This document shows, piece after piece, positions 9,031 through 16,328 of a DNA stretch of 64,000 nucleotides. Every line of letters starts with the position of its first letter. The stretch's first letter is position 1. The translations under genes were made by a program, and so were the position numbers. The notes below the pieces were generated by a model that saw only the letters and a program-made list of their open reading frames with translations, did not search any database and was not told the DNA's origin. The stretch is from Methylomonas sp. UP202 (GTDB taxonomy: Bacteria > Pseudomonadota > Gammaproteobacteria > Methylococcales > Methylomonadaceae), in NCBI RefSeq assembly GCF_029910655.1, contig NZ_CP123897.1, positions 3,337,547 to 3,401,546 of the forward strand. The letters are read 5' to 3'.

Positions 9031-9589
9031 CATGTACTACTCCAATATGTACGAATTCGGCGTACACAACACAACTGTCGGCGTCACCGGGTTTGTCACC
9101 TGCATCGGCGTCGTGTTCGTAACCAACCAACAGCTATACGCCATCCACATTCCTCAAACGCCGGCAAGATATGCCGACGCACACCGCGAATTTGGGATGT
9201 TCATCGCCCGTACCGAGGGACCTAGAATTCAGGGCGACATCCTGGTGTTCTGTAACAGCCCGCAGCGGGCGAACGTCGTCAATGAATTGCGGCCTTTAAT
9301 CGGCGCCTTGAATGTGAATACCAGCACGCTCTACCGGCTGAATGGCCCCGGACTCAATAACGCGGCTAACGCCGCCGCGGTCCAGGTGGACCGGGTAGTT
9401 GCGGGCGTGGCCGGCTTTGGCGTGAGCGTGAAGTACGAAGTCAATAACAACATCGCCTGGGTTGCCGGGGGGACCGCGCCGAGCGGCCGATATGCGCCAG
9501 GCGGACTGGGTGGTGGCGTCGTCCCGAATGCACCGGTCAATTGGGTCAATGTCACCGCGCAGAATTGCCAAATATCCAACCCCTGGTGA
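9031..9589 (+). CDS. Orphan protein with a CheD/CNF-like Cys/His pattern (possible deamidase)
   Basis: Unrecognised protein of 185 residues from the ATG at 9031 (preceded by GAGGACACAGC). An open frame extends further upstream, but that extension is basic and low quality. A stretch with Cys24 (GFVTCIGVVF) and His39 (LYAIHI), followed by RYADA, resembles the CheD/CNF1/BLF1 glutamine-deamidase fold, in which a Cys on one strand and a His 12-17 residues later form the active site. The C-terminal third is Gly/Pro/Asn-rich. No signal peptide and no chemotaxis genes are nearby. Fold and activity are inference from pattern only; it could equally be an unrelated small protein. Confidence 0.55.
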
Positions 9590-9598
9590 TTTTGCCCG

Positions 9599-9621
9599 TC
9601 CCCAAGCGCCGAACTTGGGGA
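9599..9621 (+). terminator. Hairpin after the orphan CheD/CNF-like gene
   Basis: TCCCCAAG and CTTGGGGA form a perfect 8-bp stem with a 7-nt loop, 10 nt after the stop codon. There is no T-run, so it could be a weak terminator or a relative of the CCCAAGC-type palindromes further right. Confidence 0.35.
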
Positions 9622-9750
9622 TGCCTCGCCGGCAAGCTCCGCCCCTGCAAAGTTTGAGAACCGGAGAAAATCGTCGGCAAACTTGAGTTTGGCGCTAGCG
9701 GCGGTCTATATTAATAACTAATACATCGACACCTTATCGGGAGCGAGATC

Positions 9751-9996
9751 ATGGCTAGAAATACTTCCGTCACTTTAGGCGACCACTTTGATAACTTCGT
9801 GCAGGAAAAAATACAGCAAGGCCGTTTCTTGTCGGTTAGCGAGGCCGTCCGCGCCGGCTTGCGTAAACTGGAAGAAGAGGAACTTAAGCTACAAACATTA
9901 AGAGCCAAGCTGCAAGCCGGCGAAGACAGCCCCTTGCAGGAGAATTTCGACCAAGAGCAATTTCTGGCCTCGATGCGAAAAAAACATAGCCTATGA
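9751..9996 (+). CDS. parD: ParD-type antitoxin
   Basis: An 81-residue antitoxin of a type II toxin-antitoxin pair. The N-terminus (ARNTSVTLGDHFDNFV) forms the ribbon-helix-helix DNA-binding region typical of ParD/CopG proteins, and the acidic C-terminal half would bind and neutralise ParE. GGGAGCGAG sits upstream of the ATG. The stop overlaps the toxin start by four bases (ATGA), so the two are translated together. Family knowledge: ParD represses its own promoter, which would lie in the AT-rich stretch around 9705-9735. Confidence 0.88.
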   Translation: MARNTSVTLGDHFDNFVQEKIQQGRFLSVSEAVRAGLRKLEEEELKLQTLRAKLQAGEDSPLQENFDQEQFLASMRKKHSL

Positions 9997-10289
9997 AGCC
10001 CAGCTATCGCATCAGGCAACTGGCGGCGGAGGATTTGGAGCATATTTGGCTTTATACGTTTCAACAATGGGGTCCCGAGCAAGCCGACCGATACCTACGC
10101 GCACTGTTCGACCGCTTCACTTGGCTTGCGGAATACCCCAAGCTAGGCAAGGCGCGCGACGATATAAAACCCGGTTATTTTTGCTTCCCCGAAGGCCGGC
10201 ATTTAGTTTTTTACATCGCTACCAATACCGGCATAGAAATAATCGGCGTCCCTCATCAGAACATGGATGTCATTAATCATGTTGGATGA
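9993..10289 (+). CDS. parE: ParE-type toxin
   Basis: A 98-residue toxin of the RelE/ParE fold. The N-terminus YRIRQLAAEDLEHIWLYT, the middle RYLRALFDRFTWLAEYPKLG and the C-terminal GRHLVFYI...GIEIIGVPHQNMD match ParE in length and order. Family members usually poison DNA gyrase. It directly follows and overlaps the parD antitoxin. The gene looks intact. ParDE pairs commonly stabilise accessory DNA, which fits the repeats and the AT-rich ATPase gene next door. Confidence 0.88.
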   Translation: MKPSYRIRQLAAEDLEHIWLYTFQQWGPEQADRYLRALFDRFTWLAEYPKLGKARDDIKPGYFCFPEGRHLVFYIATNTGIEIIGVPHQNMDVINHVG

Positions 10290-10338
10290 ATTGAATAACG
10301 GCATCCGAGGCGTTTTGAGCTGGCCGGTCTGGCGGTCT

Positions 10339-10364
10339 GGTTCCCAAGCTCGGGCTTGGGAACC
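10339..10364. repeat. REP-like palindrome, GGTTCCCAAGC family, copy 1
   Basis: Perfect 11-bp inverted repeat GGTTCCCAAGC / GCTTGGGAACC with a 4-nt loop. It is followed by GGAAGTTCCGGCTTCC, the companion half seen again, diverged, after the ATPase gene. Confidence 0.8.
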
Positions 10365-10428
10365 CAGGTTTTGGAAGTTCCGGCTTCCAGTCTGATTGTG
10401 AATAGGAAGCCAGAGCCTCCGAGAGAGT

Positions 10429-10452
10429 GTTCCCAAGCTGGAGCTTGGGAAC
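10429..10452. repeat. REP-like palindrome, GTTCCCAAGC family, copy 2
   Basis: Perfect 11-bp inverted repeat GTTCCCAAGCT / AGCTTGGGAAC with a 2-nt loop. It ends only 22 nt before the ATPase start codon, so it lies in that gene's leader. Confidence 0.8.
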
Positions 10453-10474
10453 TAGAAAATATACTGGAATTAAT

Positions 10475-12184
10475 ATGTCAATTGAAGTAGTGAAAAAAAG
10501 AGTTTTTGATTTTCTTAAAACAGACACTCCAGAAGTACTTGCAATTAGCGGCGAATGGGGAGTGGGCAAAACTTATAGTTGGAATGATTATCTTGTAACT
10601 GCAAAAAACAATAATGAGATTGCCTTAGATCGTTATGCCTATGTTTCTTTGTTTGGTATAAATTCATTATCTGCCTTTAAATATGCACTATTTGAAAGCA
10701 TCGTCAATAAAGACTTAATCAGCAGGCGATCTACTGTTGAATCGTTTAAAGAGAATGCAACCGCTGTCTCTGAATCGTTTGGCAGGAAAATTGGTCCGTG
10801 GTTAATCAACGCCCCTGTTTTAAGAAACTTTTCAACACAAATTGAATCCGTCTCGTTTTTATCGATAAGCAATACCTTAATTTGTATTGATGACTTGGAA
10901 AGAGCAGGGAAGGATTTAAAGCTACAAGATGTTCTTGGATTGGTTTCGCTGTTGAAAGAGCAAAAGCAATGTAAGGTGGTATTGTTAGTCAATGATGATG
11001 ACAGTAATCAAGGAATTTCCGACTATAAAATATATCGCGAGAAGGTAGTCGATGTTGATTTAAAGTTTGAACCCACATCGCTTGACTGTGCATCGATTGT
11101 TTATAAAGGCGACGATTACAATTCAAAAAAATTAATAGAGTTCACTTCTAAACTAGGGATTAAGAACATTCGCATCCTCAAAAAAATTGAGCGACTAGCA
11201 TTATTAGGAATGCCCTGCCTTAATGGTTTTGATGAAGAAGTTAAATATCAATTCCTACATTCGTTAGCTTTGTTTACATATTGTAACTACAGTAGCATAC
11301 AGTCGAGAAAACCCGATCCAATCAAAAATACGTTTAATTCTGTGCCCACACTCAAATTTGTAACAAATTTAGGCTATAACGCATGGGGAATCGGAGATAA
11401 CAAAGAACTTACTGAGGAACGGCAGGCTTGGAAATCATTTGTGAGTGAATATGGCTATAACAATACAGATGAATTTGATCTTGTGATCGCTGATGCCGTT
11501 GTGGCAGGCTATTTCATTGAAGACAATTTAAAGGAAAGAGCTCAAGCACTAAATGAACATCATTCTGCCAATAAGTCAAAATCGTCTTTTACTGAGACGT
11601 GGCAATTGTTTCATGATGGCTTCGATGACAATCAATCGCAGGTCATTGATTGTCTGTATGAAAGTTTTAAGCTCAACGCCAAGCATATAACACCTAACAA
11701 CCTTAACGGAACCATTATGCTTTTTAAAGAACTCGGTGAAGTTAATAAGGCTTTAGAGCTTCTGGAGCATTACATCACTCTTAGAAAAGACGAAACTGGA
11801 TTATTCAATATTGAAAATCACAATTTTTTTGGCGACATTCGTGATCAAGATGTAATAAGCAGATTCAATGAAATATATGCCAAATCAAAGACACCAGAAG
11901 AAGTCAAGGATATTTTATTACGAATAGGTTCTTCAAACTCATGGAACCAGTCAGACACGCTGATATTGTCAAATATACAGACTATAGATTATTACAATCT
12001 ATTTAAATCCGATGGAGGCATTCATTATATTGAGCCATGCTTAAAATTTGGACAACTTTCAAATCCAGGCGACCATGAGTTGGAAATAGCAAAAAAAGCA
12101 AAAGAAGCTCTTTTGATAATTGCTAAAGAAAGTAAGTTAAATGAGTTAAGAGTTAAAAAATTTGGGATAACGATTGATGCTTAG
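10475..12184 (+). CDS. KAP-like P-loop ATPase, AT-rich, candidate defence gene
   Basis: Protein of 569 residues. The Walker A motif GEWGVGKT is at residues 26-33 and a Walker B-like LICIDDLERAG near residue 138, as in KAP-type and related P-loop NTPases. The remainder is mostly helical with no recognised domain; no membrane segment is evident. The ATG at 10475 puts the Walker A at the usual distance from the N-terminus, so the longer frame from 10427, which would translate the REP palindrome, is rejected. Base composition is strikingly AT-rich compared with both neighbours, a sign of recent acquisition. The gene sits between REP-like copies and next to a ParDE pair and a RAYT remnant. Single large P-loop ATPases in such spots are often anti-phage genes, but function here is inference. 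Confidence 0.75.
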   Translation: MSIEVVKKRVFDFLKTDTPEVLAISGEWGVGKTYSWNDYLVTAKNNNEIALDRYAYVSLFGINSLSAFKYALFESIVNKDLISRRSTVESFKENATAVSESFGRKIGPWLINAPVLRNFSTQIESVSFLSISNTLICIDDLERAGKDLKLQDVLGLVSLLKEQKQCKVVLLVNDDDSNQGISDYKIYREKVVDVDLKFEPTSLDCASIVYKGDDYNSKKLIEFTSKLGIKNIRILKKIERLALLGMPCLNGFDEEVKYQFLHSLALFTYCNYSSIQSRKPDPIKNTFNSVPTLKFVTNLGYNAWGIGDNKELTEERQAWKSFVSEYGYNNTDEFDLVIADAVVAGYFIEDNLKERAQALNEHHSANKSKSSFTETWQLFHDGFDDNQSQVIDCLYESFKLNAKHITPNNLNGTIMLFKELGEVNKALELLEHYITLRKDETGLFNIENHNFFGDIRDQDVISRFNEIYAKSKTPEEVKDILLRIGSSNSWNQSDTLILSNIQTIDYYNLFKSDGGIHYIEPCLKFGQLSNPGDHELEIAKKAKEALLIIAKESKLNELRVKKFGITIDA

Positions 12185-12192
12185 CGTTTACT

Positions 12193-12244
12193 GGTTCCAT
12201 AGCGCTAGCTTGAGAACCCCAATTCTCGAAAGTTCCAACTTCCG
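12193..12244. repeat. Diverged copy of the 10339-10390 REP unit, downstream of the ATPase gene
   Basis: These 52 nt align without gaps to 10339-10390 and keep GGTTCC, AGCTTG(A)GAACC and GAAAGTTCCAACTTCC. The ATPase gene is therefore bracketed by direct copies of the same unit. Confidence 0.6.
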
Positions 12245-12391
12245 TTCCACCTACACCACACTAGCCCACAACCCGCAGCCGTTATCGAGTACTTCCCCCT
12301 TCCCCGCACCTCCTGTCTGCGACGATCAACCAATGGCGACCGCTTTACCCGCCCGGCGACGGTGAATATTGGGCTGGGTTCCTAACGAACT

Positions 12392-12776
12392 TTGCCGTAC
12401 GACAGCGCTTTCCAGCTTTACGGTTACGTGGTTCTGGAAAATCGCTTGCACCTGATTGCCACGTCGGCGGCTTTGAGCCGGGACATGCAGCGGTTTATTC
12501 TTATTGGTCGGATTCTCGGTAGTGCTCGTCATTTCGGCAGGGATTGCCGAAATCCGGACTCCACGGACGAATTGAAGCTTGCCAGCCATGGCATCGGATG
12601 CCCGCTTCCCGGCTGGCATGACGGCGTTGCTTAAGGGTAAAGGCTCACCGCCAAGCAAATCATCGGTCATTTACAGCAACGCGGTTCGGCGCGGGTGCTG
12701 GAATTATTGGGATTGCCGAAGCGGCCGCGTAAGACTGCAAGCAAGCATCAGGCCCGGAACGATTGCCACGCCCCGA
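12392..12776 (+). pseudogene. Remnant of a REP-associated tyrosine transposase (RAYT, IS200-like)
   Basis: Two fragments of one transposase are visible. The first (about 12392-12496) reads FQLYGYVVLENRLHLIATS then SRDMQRF, matching the region around the His-hydrophobic-His metal motif of RAYT proteins (here RLHL). The second (about 12648-12770, another frame) reads LTAKQIIGHLQQRGSARVL and then a decayed HQARND...HAP, matching the stretch that follows MQRF in intact family members. Between them lie about 150 bp carrying two palindromes. The N-terminus, catalytic Tyr region and C-terminus are missing, so the element is dead. The rest of 12245-12391 holds nothing recognisable. Confidence 0.6.
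12531..12618. repeat. Palindromic (REP/BIME-like) insert splitting the RAYT remnant
   Basis: ATTTCGGCA / TGCCGAAAT (12531-12553) and TGCCAGCC / GGCTGGCA (12580-12618) form two adjacent hairpins inside the segment that interrupts the transposase reading frame. The layout is that of a paired REP element. Confidence 0.55.
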
Positions 12777-14147
12777 CTAGCGATCCCGGTTGTCCTGACA
12801 TAACGCATCGATCCCGGCGCCATCGCCCAGCCGCCGGCCGAGGCTGTTTTTGCAGTTCGCGGACAGCGGCGAGAAATCGCAGCGCAAGTCTTCTCTGACT
12901 GAAACCGCGTCGCCTTCTCCGACCTCAATCAGCGCCAGCGGCGCGTAGTGGTGCTCGACGCCGGCCGGCCGCTTGGATAACGCGATGCGATTGCCCTGGC
13001 CGTCGTCTTGGTGGGGCCATTCGATGTCGCCGGTCGCGGTACGCGCCGGTATCAGCCAGTAATCGCCGCCGCGCAAGTCGCCGTTGAGCGTAAATCGGAC
13101 TTCGATGCCGGCTTCGATAGCCAACCATTCGCCAGGCTTGATCGCCAGACCGTCGGCATCGCCCTGTTGGTCCCAGCGCCGCAACAGCGGGTGCCGGTCA
13201 GCCCGATACACCAACGGATTGGTACCGGCCAAGGTGACGATTTTATTGACTCGATCGATCGCCGTAACCTGACATAGCGGAGAAACGGTGTTCAGCAACA
13301 CGCTGTCGTCGTCTTGCAATTCCACCCAATCCTTTTCGGTTAAGGTCAACTTATCGTCGCGGCCTAGATGTTCCAGCGTTAAGGTCAAAGTTGCGGCGGC
13401 GCTATCGGCGACGAGATTGGTCACCGGAAAGGCGACCGCGGCGTTTTCCCGCGACCATTTGAAGGTCGCCGGGCTTTCGTCGCCGCCTGGGCTGTGAATC
13501 TCGATCCGATACAACTGATTTTCCTGGCCGCGATAGCGGGCGTCCGGCTGTTGGCAACAAGCATCGGTCGGCGCGTCCGCCGGTTTGACTTGCGCGGCCA
13601 GACAGGCTTGACTGACGATCAACCGGCTATCCAAGGCGTCCCGCCAGTCGCGGCCATCCGACAGCTCCAAGGTTTTGACCTGCCACACCAATTGAGAGCG
13701 GCTGGCGGTGTCGGCGCCGTTCAGGGCTTTTTCGCGGATGTCGTCGTCGTCCAGATAGCTGATATGCCGTTCCCAAACGTCCAGATACGCCAAATAGCGG
13801 CCCGATGTTAACGGACCGGTTTTTTCGTCCAGGCGATAGTTAGGCTGGCTCAGATAGGTCAGCTGAGCCGGGTTTTCGCACAGCAGTCCATCCACGTAAT
13901 AGCGGCCCGGACCGATATTGAAGTCGCCGGCCTTGGGTTTGGGCTTGGTAAAAATCTCGAAACCGAATGCCGCCGCCGGCCCGCCGTAGGGGCCGATCAA
14001 ATCGGCGGCCAGCGTCTGTAAATAGTGCAGCAGGATCGCGCTTTGCTCGTTCCAGTCGGCATCGAGTTGCACCCGGCCTTGTTGCATCAATACCCGCAGG
14101 AATTGCTTGTCCGGGGTAAACGTCATTCTCGAAAAATCGCCTTTCAT
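12777..14147 (-). CDS. DUF6519 family protein, last gene of the eCIS operon
   Basis: Protein of 456 residues starting MKGDFSRMTFTPDKQF; the longer frame from 14327 is a read-through of upstream sequence. The N-terminal pattern GDFSRMTF...VLMQQGRVQLDADWNEQ is characteristic of a family found at the ends of eCIS and related contractile loci (DUF6519 as I recall it). The exact structural role is not established; a baseplate or surface-associated part is likely. It is 26 bp after the 715-residue tail protein gene and ends the operon. Immediately beyond it lies the RAYT remnant, so any further eCIS genes could have been lost here. Confidence 0.7.
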   Translation of the reverse strand: MKGDFSRMTFTPDKQFLRVLMQQGRVQLDADWNEQSAILLHYLQTLAADLIGPYGGPAAAFGFEIFTKPKPKAGDFNIGPGRYYVDGLLCENPAQLTYLSQPNYRLDEKTGPLTSGRYLAYLDVWERHISYLDDDDIREKALNGADTASRSQLVWQVKTLELSDGRDWRDALDSRLIVSQACLAAQVKPADAPTDACCQQPDARYRGQENQLYRIEIHSPGGDESPATFKWSRENAAVAFPVTNLVADSAAATLTLTLEHLGRDDKLTLTEKDWVELQDDDSVLLNTVSPLCQVTAIDRVNKIVTLAGTNPLVYRADRHPLLRRWDQQGDADGLAIKPGEWLAIEAGIEVRFTLNGDLRGGDYWLIPARTATGDIEWPHQDDGQGNRIALSKRPAGVEHHYAPLALIEVGEGDAVSVREDLRCDFSPLSANCKNSLGRRLGDGAGIDALCQDNRDR

Positions 14148-14173
14148 ATCGTTGTCCTCAATTATGCGGCGGC

Positions 14174-16321
14174 TTAGCTCGCCAAAATGATGTCGGCATC
14201 GGTGCCGGCCGGCGTGTATTCCTGGAGCCGCGTCCGCAAGTTGGCGAGACGCTGCGGCTGAAACAAATCGTGAAACGCGCCCATTTCCGATTCGTCCTCG
14301 GCGCCGCGCACGATTTCCGCCGCGCAATCGACGGCCAATTGCGCATAGGCCGGCGTTCCATAACGACTACTGGTGAAGTGCGGCACGACTCGTAGTTGCT
14401 CCAGCAGTTTGGCGTCGCCCCTCAACTCGGCGGTCGCCAAGTCCGGCTGGCAGTGGTAACGGCGTGGGGTTCGCGAGGTCGGCGGGGCGTAACAAAAGCG
14501 CATGCAGCCCAGTTGCCGCCTGGCCACGCAGACCATACCCATAAAGATGCTGTTTTCGGCCAAGCTCAGCGCATGTACATTGACATAGCCGAACAGCGTG
14601 GCGCGCACGATGGTCGCGGTGGCATGGGCAAAGCCGGCACCCGGCGCGCCGATGGCTTCGCTTTCCGGGCCTTCGCCTTCCCAACCGGTGGCATCGACGA
14701 TGCTGTCGCTGATGTGCAGCTCCAGCGGCTCGGCGTTGACTTCGTCGTTGCCGATCTGTATCGATCCGATAATGCTGTGTTCGATACGGATACACACCAG
14801 ACTGTTGAGCACGGTCAGGCTGGGTTCGGCCGGCCGGCAAGGTTCGCAGGCGCAATCCAGCGACCAGCCCGGCACCAGCGTGCAATGGCGGATCACCAAA
14901 CTACCCAGCGGGCCTTCGACCAGCACGCCTCGCCCGGCGATCAGCAAACCGTCCAGCACGATATGGCTATCGGCGCTGCCGCGAATGCTAAAACTATCGG
15001 GCTGGTCGGTCTGCCAATCCAGCAAGCGGATGATGGGCCGAGTGGCGTCGGCAGCGCGAATTTGCAGGACGTGGCCGGGCGCCAGTTCCAGATTGATCGG
15101 CAGCACGTAGACGCCGCTGTCGGCAATCTCGACCACGGCGCGGGCCGGCTGTAGCCCGGCGGCTTGGCCGGATTGCCAGGGCAGCAGGGCTTTTTGCAAC
15201 TCGTCCTGCCCACACACCCGGATCAACTGGCTGGCGTCGGCCTGGCGCAGTTCGCGCGGATATTCGCCGCCGCCCAGCGGCGCGCTGAAGCCGTAGTAAT
15301 ACGACACCCAAACTTTTTTGGGTAACTGCTTACTCGGAAACGCCAGCCGGCCACGTTCGGTATCAATGGCCAATTGGCCCTTGGCCGGCACGAAGCGCCA
15401 ATCGCTCAGATCGGCGCTGACCAGCAAATCCCTGGGCAAGGGCTGCGGCGTGTCTTTCTTCGGCCAACCCGGCGCCCAGATCGCAAAACTGCGGCCTTCG
15501 CCGTAATCGACCGGCGCGGCGGCGGTCTCGGCATGAAACAAGCGGCAGCGAATCGGCACCGGTAGCCCGGTTTCCTCGGCAATCGTATCGGCGACATCGG
15601 GTTGGGGCCGGTGATAGAGCGGACTGTCGTTGCCCAGCGCGCTAAACGTAAAACAATGCGGCGCCACCTCTTCGACGCAACAGGCCGAAGTCTTGCTGAC
15701 CGAGTAAGCTTGAATACGCCAGACGAACAAGCCCACCGCCGCCGGATTGTAACGGCCCGGCGAATGAATGGACGCGATACGCCGCACGTCCACGCCGTGA
15801 GCAATGGCGTCGAACGGTCCGTCCAGCAAGTCCAGCGCCGTGCCTTGCCGGACATCGACGCTACGGCCCTGCGCTAACCGCTGGTAATTGAGATGCTGCG
15901 TGCGGCTGAGCAGCGGTAAAAATTCCACGGCCCGCGCCGGCCAGCCGGCCACGTCGGCGGCCAGACTTTCCAGCAGGGCCAAACTACCCTTGCGCCGTCG
16001 ATAACGCAGGGTGTTGGCAATTTCCCGGCGCGGCGTCAATGCCCGATTCAGTAGCCGGCCTTGCGGCGTGGCGACGTCGCCCGGCCTGCCGGCCTCGGCG
16101 ACCGGCCGGTAGCCGATCAAATCGCCCAAGTACGGCACCACCCAGTCGTCGCAGGTTTCGATGAACCAGTTTTCGTAGAGTTGGGCGATGTCGGCCTCCA
16201 GCAGATCGGCCTGTTCGGTGATCACCCGCAACAGCGCCTTTAGCGGTTCGCCCTGTTCGGCATCGCGAATGCGGTGTATCGCCGGCAGTAATTCGTAGAG
16301 TCTATCGAGTGTCGCGTTCAT
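14174..16321 (-). CDS. eCIS tail protein (P2 gpI-like N-terminus plus beta-helix-like region)
   Basis: Protein of 715 residues. The N-terminal 170 residues (LYELLPAIHRIRDAE, QLYENWFIETCDDWVVPYLGDLIGYRP) match phage tail protein I-like baseplate subunits of eCIS loci. The middle (about 440-600) is built of short hydrophobic strands and turns (IVLDGLLIAGRGVLV, LVIRHCTLVPG, IEHSIIGSI, ISDSIVDATG) and looks like a right-handed beta-helix. Near 620 it carries MRFCYAPPTSRTPRRYHCQPDL, a pattern I associate with this eCIS family. The beta-helix could be the exposed, receptor-contacting part in an operon lacking a separate tail fibre (inference). It follows the 1113-residue baseplate gene by 7 bp. Confidence 0.78.
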   Translation of the reverse strand: MNATLDRLYELLPAIHRIRDAEQGEPLKALLRVITEQADLLEADIAQLYENWFIETCDDWVVPYLGDLIGYRPVAEAGRPGDVATPQGRLLNRALTPRREIANTLRYRRRKGSLALLESLAADVAGWPARAVEFLPLLSRTQHLNYQRLAQGRSVDVRQGTALDLLDGPFDAIAHGVDVRRIASIHSPGRYNPAAVGLFVWRIQAYSVSKTSACCVEEVAPHCFTFSALGNDSPLYHRPQPDVADTIAEETGLPVPIRCRLFHAETAAAPVDYGEGRSFAIWAPGWPKKDTPQPLPRDLLVSADLSDWRFVPAKGQLAIDTERGRLAFPSKQLPKKVWVSYYYGFSAPLGGGEYPRELRQADASQLIRVCGQDELQKALLPWQSGQAAGLQPARAVVEIADSGVYVLPINLELAPGHVLQIRAADATRPIIRLLDWQTDQPDSFSIRGSADSHIVLDGLLIAGRGVLVEGPLGSLVIRHCTLVPGWSLDCACEPCRPAEPSLTVLNSLVCIRIEHSIIGSIQIGNDEVNAEPLELHISDSIVDATGWEGEGPESEAIGAPGAGFAHATATIVRATLFGYVNVHALSLAENSIFMGMVCVARRQLGCMRFCYAPPTSRTPRRYHCQPDLATAELRGDAKLLEQLRVVPHFTSSRYGTPAYAQLAVDCAAEIVRGAEDESEMGAFHDLFQPQRLANLRTRLQEYTPAGTDADIILAS

Positions 16322-16328
16322 GCCAGCC

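Noticed and set aside
10339..10452. CRISPR array
   Set aside because: Only two palindromic units with unequal spacing, no regular spacers and no cas genes.
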